Assembly (NCBI GenBank): GCA_029783825.1
Contig: JAREIK010000345.1
Span: 164,001 to 228,000, forward strand
DNA length: 64,000 nucleotides
From: Sapria himalayana
Taxonomy: Eukaryota; Streptophyta; Magnoliopsida; Malpighiales; Rafflesiaceae
Reading direction: 5' to 3'
Shown piece by piece: positions 24,201 through 39,200 of this stretch (position 1 is the first letter of the stretch; each line of letters starts with the position of its first letter). Both the position numbers and the translations under genes were made by a program. The notes beneath the pieces are model-generated. The model had not been told where the DNA came from, did not search any database, and saw only the letters and a program-made list of their open reading frames with translations.

Positions 24201-27200
24201 CTGACGAATGGATGCCAATCCCTGCTAGTAGCTTTGTAGGAACACAAGCAGAGTGGCTTTACACACTCGCTGAATGCTTACTGATCCTCTCGGAATAATT
24301 TTGTTTGCCACAATAATGGAAAAAATGATGCTTCTTTCTTTATCAATTCAAAGAAATTGAAAACAATACATAGGTTTTTTTATATAGCCCAAATGACAAA
24401 AGAAAAAAAAAAAGAAAACAAGGAGCGAAGAAATAGTCTATCAACTGAATAGTAATGTTCATTTGTTCAATCCGAACCAAAACACAAAAAAATTTACGTA
24501 AAATATTGTTCACCCTATGTAGGCTTCTCACATAAACTCCTTAGAGGCTTTATCCTTGATTTTTGGAACCCAATGTTAAGTGCTCGATGGAAGGTGTCGT
24601 CAAATGTATACATGATGAATATGAATGTGTTTATCATTCTCCCTGAGTAGAAGAACTCATATTGATCTTTGCATCTCATTTTATGAAATCAAATTGATGT
24701 CCATCTCTGAATGTTATCTCAATCGAATGAGGTGTCTATAAATAAAATCACTCTTTGCAGGAACTATTTTAATATCAAAAATATCATCAATATCATTGGT
24801 GGAACTGTGACTCTTGGGATCTGGAAAAGAGGATATTGGCTTTCTTTCATATGTATGCCCAATATCATCATGATCTAGTAATAGAGGATTGTTTGGATCA
24901 AATACAGGGATTTTATCCTTAATGATTTCTTTCATATGAACCCCTTTGGGAGATATAGAACAAATGCATTATTGTTAATTTTTTTAGTACCCTAAAGGGC
25001 TCCTTACTATGGGTGCAAACTATTATGATCACATTCACATCATTATCAGATCTTTGACATTACTATGGGCTCCTTACTATGGGTGCATTATTGAACCCAT
25101 TTTTGAATTTTTTCCATAAATTTTTTTATATTTTATATCGAGCACATTTTTTTTGATATGCTCATTAATCTTTTTATGCAATTTTCAATTCATGTAGATG
25201 AGATGCAAATGCAAAGGGTGGTCCAAACACTTGCTTACTATCTCATATAGGAGTAAGATTGATAGGTTGTTAAGATTGAAAATAATAGATTATCTCTATT
25301 GGACTGATGCCCATGGTTTGGTTGACTATTTTTATATGCAAATTTGGCTATTGGCAAATGAATGTCACAATTTCCTAAGTCATCTCCAACTAAAGAACTA
25401 AGAAGGTTCTTCTAACTTTTAATGATGGCTTCAATTTGTCTATCAGTTTATGGATGAAAAACAAATGAATACTATACAAGATGCTTATGTGAAGATATGT
25501 GGGGAATACACAATGCTTTGTGGGTAAACAAGTAGCCATCTCAGAGGATAAAACTTTTCTTCTTGGTATTATCTTTATAGGGATCAGCATAAACTTTATC
25601 TAACTTGTGATAAATTATATTTGTTTTGATCTTATCAAGTTTGACAATGTCAGTTTTTTTAGCTAAAAGAGGTAGGCGAGCATTATAAGTAACACTGATA
25701 GGAGTATATGAGATAATGCACTGACTCAGGGCATCAATAGTGTGATTCTCTATCTCTGCCCTAATGTCGAATAGTGTATAGAAACTCAACTCATTGTTTG
25801 TGTTTGACAATTAATTGCTATTGGGAGTTTACTTATGGTTTGAAAATATTAGTTATGTCTATTTGTTTACACACTGCTCTGTGTGTAAACAAATAGATAT
25901 CTTAGAGGATAAATCTACTCTCCTCTTAGATATTATCTTTATAGGGATCAGCATAAATTTATCAAAATTAGGATAATGGCATTTTTTTTTTGATCTTATC
26001 AAACCCAACAAAATCAATTTTTATAGTAGCTAAAAGATATATGTGAGCATTATAAGTGACATTTATAGAAGTATATGAATTAATGAATGGACTCAGGGCA
26101 TCAGTAGTGCTGTTCTCTTTTTCTGCCTAACGTTGAATATTTATTTTGCAGTCTTGTAGAAACTCCACTCACCATTCGTGCCTGACATTTAATCACTTTT
26201 GGGAGTTTACTTATAGTTTGAAAAGATTATAAACTCATGAGAAAGTAAGTAATGCTGCTAATATTGTAGGACTTAATTAATAAAGTAAAATTTATTGTCA
26301 TTTAGTTGGGGAGGCTCATAACATGAGCTTCAATCATTAGATATTTAATGTTATAAAATGGTTTAGTAGCAACTTTAGTCCAACAATTTTTTTTTCTTTA
26401 AATATTTTTTCATAGAGGCAATAATAGTGCTGAAACCCTAGATGAATTGATGGTAGAAAGTGGCCAATCTAAAAAAATTCTAAATCTATTGAATGCATCG
26501 AGGTTCAAACTACTCTTTAATTGCACGTACTTTTTTTGGGTTTGTTGAAATACCTTGGGAAGAGATGATAAAGCCAAGGAAGACTAATTGTATGGGGAGG
26601 AATGCACATTTAAGTGAATTGGCTTACATTTATTCTTTTCTCAAGATAAGATAGTTGTCGAAGATGATCGAGATGTTGTTTCCTTAATTGATTGTAAATT
26701 TGGATGTCATTGAAATATATCATAATGTAGATATGTTGGAGATCATGTCATTGTATGATGATAAATACATTTATTTAATGGCAATAAGTCATGGGTTCGA
26801 GACTTATTAAATATAGTTTTTTTGATTTTTAAAGGTAGTCTTTCCTAGACCTCATGCTACACTTAGAATCTTGTGCATTGGGTATGATTCTTTACTTTCT
26901 TTAAAGTATACTACAACAAAATTTTTTAAAAAAGTCTTAGTATCTGAGTCATTGCTCTCATAAAGTTATTGGGTGAATTGGTCATTCAAAAAGACAAAAC
27001 ATACCACTAATATAAATAATCTTTCATTTTGAAGATGGTCTTTTACTCATATTTAGATTGGATTTGAATTTGATAGTATCCACATTTAATATTGATATTG
27101 GAAAATAGTATGGATCCGATCATTATGTTAATAATGTCATACAATCATAGAATAAAGAAATGATACTTAACGGTGATCTTGTTGATGACTTGATTATCAA

Positions 27201-30200
27201 TGCACATCTACCAAGTTTCTTTTTTTTTGAAACTTATTAGCATTAGAATGAAACATAGGATAAAATTTTGCATAACTATTTTATTTAGGTCTTCCACTTG
27301 TAATTTGAGTTTAGCATGCTTATTAAGATTTATATGATAGTGAGAAAGTTTTGGGAGATTGCTCTCAACACGAAGTCAATGAAATTGAATATTCTATAAT
27401 GAAGGTAGTTGATATGAAAGGTTTGTTGGATAAATCTTCAAATTTCCTTATTAAGGGTTAAATCTCAATGAGATCAAGAATAGGTATTTCAACAGAGGAC
27501 TTTTGAGTTATCACATGGAAAACTAAATGACTTTTTTTTTATTAGATGGTTTATTTCTCTGCAACTAATAAAACTCACCCTTGTAGGTGGCTTCATATGG
27601 CTTAATTGGTGACTCAACCTTGAGTTATAATAGTGTGTTTGATCATCCAAAAATATGAATGTCATAGTTTTATGATTAGCGATGTCCTAAGATAATTTGT
27701 CTGACATCTACATTTAAAACATTGCACCATGCCCCATCTCAGTAAATTGAGAATTACAAAGGCATGTTGCAATGCTTCTAGACATGGAGTCTTGCACTAT
27801 TAATCCAAGTAACCTTATAGGGGTTAGGGTGTGAACCACCTTCAGGCCTACTTTGGTCATAATAGATATAAAGATGACATTGATGCAACTACTATTATTT
27901 ACTATTATCTTGTAGTTTGTGTTCTTGATTTTCATAAAAGAGTAAAATACAAGTGTCTTTAATTCCTAGTGATCTGAGGTTGGAAAAATACACAATCCAC
28001 TATCATGAGTGATAGGGATTCCCCGAGCTCATGGTGATTGAGTGTATCTCGGTGTCATCAATGAATTCATAACTGTCATCTAAATGGTGAGTCAAGGTGT
28101 TATCATTTAGATCCACCATGACTTTCTTGATAACACTCACTTTGTAAGGATTGAATTAATTGGAAGTAATATGTTTTTTCATCGACGATGTAAATGCTTA
28201 GAATGTAGACCAATTTTAGAAAATCATGCTCAACTTTCTTTCCTTCGAGAGATTGCTGTGAATATTTGGGATGGGTCCTCCCAAGGAAAGATAGAAGGCT
28301 AAGTCTATGGAGCTATTGCCTGAAACTCAGGGCCTATCGAGGTGCAGGCAACATATCTCATCCAAGTTTTATATCTAGGCATATGCCTTTTCCAAGGTAT
28401 CAATTCCTTAGGCTAATAGTTGGCTTTCAATTCATGGTAAAGGTTTGCTCAAAAACAAAAATGAAGTTGCATGGGTGTCAATGCATTGAGAGTGCTACAT
28501 CGAATCAGAAAGTCATTGAACTTGGCATAATTTTTTTTAGCCGAGGAGTTACTTTGTCACAATGAGTTTCACTAATCTAATAGCCTAGAGTAATATGATG
28601 AATGATTGTATTTATTTTTTAATTGATTTTTTATTTTTTCTAGGTACAAATGATCAACTCACTTCACATGTTTCTCAATTGTTCAATATGAGACTATTAT
28701 TGATTGATTTTGTTGGTTAATTTCATAGAACCAAACTCAATGTGTGTTCTTTCGGAAGAGTATCACTTAAAATAGAGGGGTAGTGTGAAGATAGTTACAA
28801 ACAATGCTACACCCCTCCATATGCGTCTCTTATATGGTAGGGGCCTTCTCAAGGAAAGATAGATGGGTGGGTCTAGAGGGCTATTACCTAAAATTCATGG
28901 CTCATCCAAGGTGTAGGCATCATATCCCATCCAAGTCTTGTATTTAGGCATAGGCTTTTTTCAAGGTACCGATCCTCTGGGAAAATAGTTCGTGCTTTCA
29001 AATCATGATGAATGTTTGCTCAAAATCTTGAAAAAATTTGAATGGGTGTCTCTGTCTCAAGAGTGCTACACCTAATTAGAAACTCATTGAACTTGGTGAA
29101 ATACTTCTTTGCTGAGTAAGTGTTTTGGCACAATGAGTTTCACAAGTTTTATTTTTTTGTCTCAAGAGTGCTACACCTAATTTAATGAATGATTGTATTT
29201 GTTTTTTTAATTGATTTTTTATTTTTTTAGGTATAAATAAGTAACTCACTTCACAAGTTTCTTAATTGTTCGACATTAGACTAGTACTGATTGATTTTGT
29301 TGGTTAATTTCATATAACCAAACTCAACATGTGTTCTTTCAGATGAATACCATTTAAATTAGTGGTTCATACCTTTCAATCTTTCAAGAAAATAACTGGG
29401 GATGAGTTGCCCATTGAAATTATGAGCTTCAATCTAAATATTTATCAAATACTAATTTTATAAATTTGTTTGGTCATATCCTTGTGGTGACTTCGATGAG
29501 AAGAGTACGGATGATGAGGTGATCACTTATAAATAAAGTCAAATTCATTAGGCATTGGTTGTCAATCATGTTCTTACTTTGTATTCTAACTTGGCTATAT
29601 ATTTATTGGTTTCATTTTAAAAATGACATGAAATCATTACAAATTATTGTAAGCTCATTTTATATAGTGTAGATATGTGTAAAGGTTTTAGCGAATCACT
29701 TTGAGGATTCAGGTTCCTTATTGTCTTTCTAATTGGATTGATAAGCTCATTTTATATCTTGACTCCTTGTTATGGTAATTTGTTGTTAAGACTATTGGGT
29801 TTGGTAAAATAGTGATGGATCTGAATGAAAGGAAGACTTGAATGGATACTGAAATATTGGCCCATTTTAGAGGTCCTATTAAGCTTAAATTGAGTGCATT
29901 ATACATTCTTGGGCTGTTTTATTATTTACAACTTTTATTATTTTACTGTATGACAATGATTAGTATATAATACACAAATCTTTTGTAAATATAAATTTTT
30001 TATTTATTTTATTAATATTTTTTCTTGATAGTTTCCTCGCTCTCACTATTTGTTCATCATTTTGCCTTTTTCTTAAATATGTTTGCATGCATGTATATCA
30101 TAAATTCATGTGTATTCAAGCTTTATAATGCCACATAATCAAACAACTAGTATTATATGATGGTTTTGGTTATGTAGTCATGTTTTCTAAAAATATAATC

Positions 30201-33200
30201 TCTCTTTTTTTAAGCTCTCATCTTTTCTTTAGGGTTTTTATTTATATTAAAACAAAAACACACATATATACTAGATCAAGCACATATCTATTTAGATCCA
30301 AAGTTGAATTGTGCAAAATAATATGTTTTGACCAAAATTCTCAAATTTTAGTTTTAAGTTTTTTATATGTTTCTTTAAGAAACTATGATATCTCTAAATA
30401 TCATTTTCTCAATCTCTGAGGTTATTTCTAAACTTCTGTTTGAATGTAAAAATTATGATTATTTGAGTGTTAATATGAAGATTATTCCTTATATCACAAG
30501 ATATTTGAGAATTTGCTAGTGATGTCTAGATACTACGGGTCCACGAAAAATACATATTTCTCTTCTGCTGAAGAAAAGGAGATACTACGGGTAAAAGAAT
30601 TAAAAAAATTGAATGCCAAAATATTATTATTCATCTAGCATGGTATTAGTAATGTTATTTTTTTCAGAATATTAGGATTAACCATGGCTAATGATGTTTA
30701 GATTTACTTCAAAAGAAATTTCATGAGGATAATAAAACTCGAGTAATTAAGCTTTAATCCTTGAAAAGAGATTTCGAGAATCTAAAAATCAAAGATTCAA
30801 ATTCTCTTTATAAATATTTTGCCTTGTTCATTGATGTAATAATCCAACTTAAAATATATGATGAAAACATCTTTAAAACTAAGTTAAAAAATTACTTATA
30901 AGTATATTTTAATAAGTTTGATCCCATAGTTGTAGTTATTGAAAAACTAAGAACCTCTATGAGTTTAACATCCAACATGTACTTAGCTTGTCTTAAAGAC
31001 TGCTCAAAAGAATAGAAACATCTATAGAAACAACTCTTCAAATTAAGTGCATGTCATATTCCATGTAAGCAAAAGATGAGAAAAACACAAATGAAATACA
31101 ATACATCACACAAAGGACAATCAAGTATGTTAATTAAAATAAGTCGAGAGGTAATATTAGAGATTTTTTCTCTACAATGAAAATCAATGCCTCTTCAGTA
31201 AGACATTTCTCTTACACATGTAATGTGTGAAAGAAGAATAATCATACAAAAAAAATGGTTGCTACAAGTTCAATAATTGTGCCTTAACTTAAAGGTCTGG
31301 GTACTCTTTGAAGGACTTCAAACAAAAACATACACAACAAGTTAGCTATGCTAAGTAAAAATCTCTAGAGAAATACATATTTGACATGTCTAATGCTAAA
31401 AATACTATGTTTCATAATGTATGATTTTTGGATAGTGGTTGCTCTAATTATATGTCTGAAAATAATAAGATATCTGTAAACATCGAATTATCTATAAGCG
31501 CACAAGTGAAAATGAGAAATATTAAGCAAAATGACAATGTTTCCCAATGTATGACATTGTTAAGTAAAAGAAAAAGACAATGTATGAATCTCCACTTACA
31601 TGTGAGAGAAAGTCATTAACAATGTATTGTTGGTTTCAAAGTTGGATCAAAACTTTTTGTGTGGGATAAATTATGCAAAATGAGTTTAAAATAGTATTTA
31701 AAGAAAATCAATGTACCATATATGAAAGAGTTAAAAGATATTCTTTGCATAATTGAGATGTCTAGATGTAGAAACTTCCCCTCAATTCTTGATCATAATA
31801 TAAATATTATTTTAAAATGTATACCATTATAATAATTAATCTGTGACATATAAATATGTGATACATAAATTATAGATACTTAAAGCTTACTAGTCAAAAG
31901 AAATTTATAATTGTCTATCCTGTGGCGGTAGTATGTCTATTTTCATCTATGAGAAATCTGTCTTAGACAAATAATTCAGACAATTCTTTTCAAAAGATAT
32001 AATTTGGTGATCTTTCATACTACTTGAATTAATCCACTTAGACATTTGTGAATCTATGTTTATTTAATTCTTGACAAACAATAATTATTTTATGTTGTTC
32101 GTTGATGTTTGCATTAGGATGATGTGCATATATTTATAAAACACAAATCAAAAGTATTTGGTGCATTTGAAAAATTTTTAAACTTGGTAGAAAGACAATA
32201 TGGAAGACTATAAAATTACTCACAACGGATAGAGAAATTGATTATTTTTCCCAAAAGCTTTGTGACATGAGAGGAATTCAACGACTAATCATCATAACAA
32301 ATTACTGTGGTAGAAAGTAAAAAAAGTTGTGATGGAAATGTCAAGGTCATTAATGGTTGAGAAGAATATGTCTAAATATTTTGGACTGAAGCAGTAAACA
32401 CAATTATTTACTTGCTGAATAGATGCTCCACTTCTATACTAAAAAATCTCACTCCATTGGAAGTATGAAGTGGGATAAAATCAAATATACATCATTTGAG
32501 AAGGTTTGGGAGAGTTTGTTATTCTCAAATTCCAAAATAGAAAAGAAAGAAACTAAATAATAAAAGATTAAAATATATCATGGTTGGATATAACTTACAA
32601 TCCAAGGGATATAGACTGTATTCACTATGAATAAATATTTTCCTAGTAAGTAAAGATGTATTATTTGAAAATGAAGCAAATTAAGAAGATAATAAAAAAA
32701 ATGTTAATATGCAATTTTCATATACACAGGACAACCTGTCTCAACATGTAATGATAGTGGTAAACACTAAAATTTTTAGTCAACACATGTATCTATTCCT
32801 CATTAATCTGATTTAGTTTCTGAAAATAGTTTTGATACTTTTGAAATTATAATGAACACATCTATTAAATATTGAATTCTAGATGATATCTATAAAACAT
32901 GCAATTACTCTTCATTAGAGCCTATTAACTTTGAAGAAGTTGTACAACACAAAGCTTGGATGTTAGCAAAGTAAAAGGAAATAGATATTATAGAACCAAA
33001 TAATACATGGATGCTTGTGGACTTACAAAAAAATAAATATAGTATAGGGGTTAATTGGTTTTTTTAAATCATATAGTGATAAACACATACATAAAGCCCA
33101 TTTGGTGGCCAAAGACTATTTCCAAAAGATTGAATTTGATTCTTTTGAGAGCGTTTCCTCAATAGTGTGTATGAAAACTATGAGGCTTTTAGTTGTTTTA

Positions 33201-36200
33201 GCTGGACAGAGAGTTTTGCCTCTATTTCAACTAGATATTAGGTATTCAATTATCATTAGTTTTTTAAACGCAGAGATTTATTTTGACTACTCCCGTATAT
33301 TTGTTAAGAAAAGATCAGAATACTATGTTTATAAATTAAATAATATTTTTATGAGTTGAAACAAACATCTCATACTTGGTTTAACCAAATCAACTTATAT
33401 TTATTGAACCAAGGCTTCAACATAACTATGAATGAGCTCATAATGTATATTAAGAAAGTTATTAAATTTCGAATAATGATTGTATTTATTTATATTGATG
33501 ATATTATTCTCACTAGTTTAAGACCGAGATGATAGAACCATTTAAGAAAGGTATGATGAAGAAATATGAAATACCTAACATATGATTTTTTTTTTATTAT
33601 TTCTTAGGATTATTGATACTCTAAGACTCAATTGAAATATTCTTAAATCAATTTAAATATGTACTTTTTATTTTGAGAAAGTATGGATAGGAAAATTACA
33701 AATTAATTTTCATATCCTTAATAACTAACCAAAAATTATCATATACTCAAGGTAGACTGATTAATGAGAATCAATATAAAAGTTTTATAGGGAGCTTACT
33801 GTATGCTTTAATTTCTTGATTTGATATTATCTATGTAATAAACTTATTTTCAAGATTCATGCACTTAATAAATCACTTATATTTTGGTGCTATAAAAGAG
33901 TATTGATGAATATTAAATGGACTCTTCATCTTTGTTTTAGAAATCTCAGAACTAAAAATATCAAAATGGTTGAATATTATGTAGTGATTGGGCATGATGT
34001 TCAAATGACTATATAGTACATCGGGATATGTATTTTCTCAAGGCACTGTTGTTATCTTGTGGATATCTAAGAAATAATTAAAAGTTGTCTTATTCACAAT
34101 TGAAGTATAATATATTTTTGTCTTAGTAGCCACTTATGACTAATTTGATCGTAAAGATAATTAAACCTACAATTCTATGTGATAATCAATTAACTATTGT
34201 CATAGTTGAGGATATTGTGTTGTATAGTTGAATCTAACATATTAGACTTTAAATAATATTTTATCAAGGATGCCATATAGTATAATGAAGTTAAATTAAC
34301 TTATTGCAGGTCTGAAAATCTAATTGCAGACATATTCACAAAACCCCCACTTAAAGAGAAATACACTCACTTCCATAGCATGTTGGGATTATCTCTTGAT
34401 CACCAAATGTGAAAGAATATTGATAAGGCTATTGGGTTTGGTTAAATAGAGATGGATATAGTTGAAAGAAAAATCTGAATGGATATTGAAACATTAGCCC
34501 ATTTAAGAGGCTTTATTAAGTTTAAATTGAGTGCATTTGTACATTGTTTGACCATTTTATTATTTTTAATATTTATTATTTTATCAAATGACAATGATCG
34601 AGTATATAATACATAAATCTTTTGTAAACATTAACTTTTGATTCATTTTAATAATTTTCTTCTTGTTTGTCTCTTTGCTCTTATGACATGTTCATCTTCT
34701 TTTTCTTGGTTAAATATTTTGCATGCATGAGTTTCATAAATTTTTGTGTATTCAATGTTTATTGTTCCAAATAATTCAACATAATTATTATTAGAATGAG
34801 TTGACATAATACCACTAGTATAAAATGAAAATAATAAAAAAATATTTTTCATAAAAACCTAGCAGGGGCAGGGTGGACCTATGATTTTAATTCTTGGATA
34901 CCAAAATTGATGTGATATTTGCATTCTAAATTTTTGTTAAATAAGTTTAGTTAATTAAGAAGTTCAAAATGCTTAAATTAGAAAATGTATCATATCCGTA
35001 TAAAGCTCTCATTGGTTGATTGTAGAGTTACTTCCATCAACAAGAGGTGTTGCATGAGAGATTTTATTGTTATGACTGGTTTCTCGAACTCTTTACCCAA
35101 ATTTGAAAATTAGAAAGTGAGCGAACTTAAGGGATTTGGAAGGTAGTTATTTAAGGAATTCAATTTTGAATTTTAAGTTAGTAACTTCTTTTTTAGGATA
35201 GGAAGGTAAGGTGGAGGGTTTGAGTAAGGGAGAATAGTGAAAATTAATATGTACTTCTTTTTTAAGGAATTCAGAATGGCTAAAGTAGATGTTGGAAGGG
35301 ATAAAGTTAATAATGGTAACTATTCTAGAATGGTTGGAAGTGAATTTGAAAATTCAATTCCAAATTAGGGTTCGAGGATTTTTGTTAATGTAGATTTTTG
35401 TATACCCAATTCGGGCTTTGGGGTGGTAATGGGTAGAAGTAGAATGAACAGGAGAATTTAGTTTGGAAAGGAATGAAAATAGGGTTCACACTCTCTACTA
35501 TGCATTTTTCAGAGTGGACACCAATCCACGCCACTAGCTTCATCATAGGAACATAAACAAATGATCGAGGCTTCACAAATACTATAAATGTTAGTCGAAT
35601 CTCCAAAACAATTAGTGCCTCATGAACAGTAAAAATGAATTTTTTTTCTTCAATGTAACGAATTCAAAAAAAAATGTACACGCATTATTTTTATATATTC
35701 AAAATGATAAATGAAAAAAAAAGTAAACAAGGTGTGAGAAATGATCGGTCAACGAAATAGCATTCGATTGACCCATCAAAAAAAATATTAAACAAAATAA
35801 CACAAAATTTTCTTCATTTTATGTGTGCTTCTCATATCAATCCCCAAAGGCTTAATTCTTAATTTTAGAACTCAATGTTGGGTGACCTCTGATGTTACGT
35901 GTGTTTGCCTTCGATTGCATAAATAAATATATCATATTTCATAAAAATTTCAAAGTAAAAAATATGTTTAGGCAAAAATAGTAATGAGATGATTAATCAC
36001 TTGTGAAATCCTTGTATTTTATATTGTAGTTTGATAATAAATACTTTTGTCAAAAGATAAAAGATCTCAGATTCAAGATTTATCAGATGTAATTTTTCTA
36101 TCTTTGATAAGTATGATTATCTAAATATTAATCTTTTATTGACTTCGTGCTAATATGAAAGTATTGTGCACTAGCTAACACTAATGTTATGTGCCCCCAG

Positions 36201-39200
36201 AATGGTGTTGCTTGTATAGATGTATACATGATAAAAATGAACATTTTCATCATAATGATTTCAATGTCATAGATATTGTTTAATAAAATTCAAAGATGAT
36301 AATTGAAAAAAAATAGTTACCACCAAACAAATGAGTCATAAATGAATGTATACTATTATTTGACATCCCACACTTGATCTATGTAATCACAATGAATATA
36401 AATAAAAGAATTATGAAAAGATTTCAATTTAATTTTGAATGAAATAATACTTTTACTTTTAACTAAATTATTGAATGGTGTGTATTTGTGTATGATCATG
36501 AGATAGTTTAATCCAATCCAATAGTTCATAGTGATAATTTTAATGTTATTCTAACTATTATAAATACATACTATTACTAGTCAAATCATTGTGATTAAAA
36601 CAAAATATTTTAATCTAAATTAAATAAATTTCAAAATGCAATATATTTTACATATTTTTTTCTCATTCATATTATCTAACAAGTATAAAATGATATAAAA
36701 ATTAGTCTTGGTTGCTAGAGCCTCTTTATGGTCTTAATGAAGATATATGTCTGTTGTTTTATTTACTAAATATATGTTGTAATAATAGTCTTATTTTGAT
36801 TTTTTTTGAAAAAAAATAGTTTATTTCATCGTGTTTCATTTGCACATAAATTATTGGATTTGAGGTTATAAATTTTATAATAAAAAGTATTGAGAGAAAA
36901 AAAATATATGTTTAATCTCTTTGAGCAAGTGTTAAATCCAATGTATATTACACGTGAATGTTATCATTGTTTTGAATTTTGTCTATATATTGAATCTCGA
37001 AATAATTATTTATCTTTTATTTCTTTAGATAAAATTGTATTCGAGAAAAATATAAAAATTTATTCTTGACCTTTTCTTTGTATTTACTAGTGCCTAACTC
37101 AAATTTGAATATCCAACTAGCTGCGAGTGTTCTTGATCACTATAAGAATTTTTATTTTTTAAAGATATTTTTACATATCTCAATATGCAAAGAGGCGTAT
37201 CAAAGTAAATTTGATGAGAAGAATATAAAAAATAATTAATTATATTGATTATATATGTTATATCTGATTTGATAATAATTAGATAATTAATTTTTTCTAT
37301 AATTTTTTTGTAAGTAGTTAAGTTAATCGGAGGAATTATATCAGAAGTAAAATTAGTACTTGAATCTAATGAGTATTTGTTGGTGCAAATATTATTCTTA
37401 CTATATTGATAACAAATATTTTTTTTTTGATATAATTATAGTCAGATAATTAATTTTATGTATGATTCTCTTGCAAATAGTAAAAGTAATCGGAGGAGTC
37501 ACATCAAAAGTAATAATAATATCTAGATTTAGATCAAAGTTTATCAACTAGTGCACAACCTAAAAATTTAAAATCAATAAGAGTATTAAATACATCTCTT
37601 TTATGATATGATTATGCTCATTTTAAAATATATTATTTCTATATCAAAAAAATATTTGAGTTTCTTAAGGTATTTTATCGAGAACAATGATAAAGATATA
37701 TTTTGAGTTGGTTAGTTTTTAACTTTTATATCATAATCAAAATATCATCCACATAAATAACTAGCAACAATAATTTTTCATGAGGGTTATTTCGGAAAAA
37801 TAAGAAAAAGTTTTGTAATACACGTGTAATTCTAAAGAAGTAATTGAACATGAAAATATCATAAACTAACATCTCGTTAATTATTTTAGGACATATAATA
37901 TTTTTTGTAATTTGTAAATTATATTTTACTTTACTACTCAAAATCCAATGATTTGCTCCATATCAACCTCTTTCTCAAAATCTATATGAAATATTTTATT
38001 CACATGTAAATCAGTAAATGGTGTAAAATAAGTATCTAAACAGATGTTTTATTGATTATTATTGAGAAAATGTTCTAGCAATCCATATTGTTTGGGTATG
38101 TTCAGGTAAGTTATTTCACCATATGTTTCGTATTAAGATAATTTATCTTCTTACCTAGGTCAGTCTTTACAGTGAAAATATGGCCTAACACCAAATAATT
38201 TCTAGGTCATGGTACTAGTTTCAAGTCCAATTAGAGCGGACATCAAACTCTACTAATATGGCCTAATACCATCTTTGATGAGAAAATATCTTAAAGGGAG
38301 AGACATGATGATCATAACACCCTCATATGTTTCTACTAGAGGTTGATCGTAAAATCAAGATCAGAGTGACTAGTTGCAGAATCATTTTAATTATTAGTTA
38401 ACTTGTTTCTGGTTTGAGTAAGTTGTATTTATTTTATTTTCCTAGTATGAATCTCAGTCATAGTTGAACAAGCCCTAGTATTTGGTTTAACGGATGCTTG
38501 TACTAGGGTAGACTTACTCAATATAATATGAAGATTTTTTTATCATCTAGATCAGATGAAGATTTTTTTCTTGAGAAACCTTATCGTTTATAGTATCAAT
38601 ATAATATGTACTTGGTATAAATGTTGATTTCATAAAAATAATATTATATCGCGAACCAACAAGTATTGATGTCGTCGTTGTCTGACTTTTTATACTTATT
38701 GGGTGATTCAAAAGTACTAAATGATCTATTCTCATTATGCATGATTTGAAAAGGTGCACTCATTAGAAAATATAAAAATCCATACAATTCATGATATAAT
38801 TTATACTTAGGACAATATTTAACTATAAATATTTCAGAACATTCATCTCAAATAGAAGTATTTGTATTGATTCAAATAGATATTTATTTATTTTTTCAAC
38901 AATTCTATTCTATTGGATGTGTTAGTATAGAAAATTTAATGTATAATCTTGTGATTTATATAATAAGTATTGAAGTTATCTGACATATATTTTAGTGTGT
39001 TATTATTTTTTTTATTTTTAAATATTTTTATTAAATTGAGTTTTTATCACCTAATAAAATATCTAAAAAATAGAAAAAATCTAACTTAGAATGAAAAAGG
39101 TATTCCCATGTAAAATTTTATATAAGTATTAATAAAATTAGTAAAATCTTAAAATTTTTTTGGGTCTTATCTCTATTAGGCCCTAAATGTATGAGTGTCT

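Larger units (their letters stand above)
24700..28260 (-). pseudogene. Ty3/Gypsy pol relic (minus strand)
   Basis: Read from high to low coordinates: protease region (27935-27714, N-N-S-S-C-I-N-V, where the family has the D-x-G-S-C active site, so the catalytic Asp appears changed); RT start (about 27215-27110, G-R-C-A-L-I-I); RT catalytic block Y-F-N-D-I (about 26735, where family members have Y-x-D-D-I); RNase H remnants (26560-26230); the linker and zinc-binding part (25810-25541); integrase C-terminal part F-V-F-H-P-stop-T-D-R-Q (about 25475-25190); and a tail frame (24935-24714). Stops, shifts, an internal duplication and a SINE insertion make it non-functional. The order and orientation agree with the flanking LTRs. 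Confidence 0.78.

Noticed and set aside
28266..28565. 99-residue + strand open frame as a gene
   Set aside because: It lies in a tandem duplication within a minus-strand Gypsy element. The second copy does not keep the frame, and no family pattern is seen.
23541..35939. TATTT as the Gypsy target duplication
   Set aside because: TATTT follows the right LTR, and on the left it lies four bases away from the LTR edge. The word is common in AT-rich DNA, so it was not accepted.
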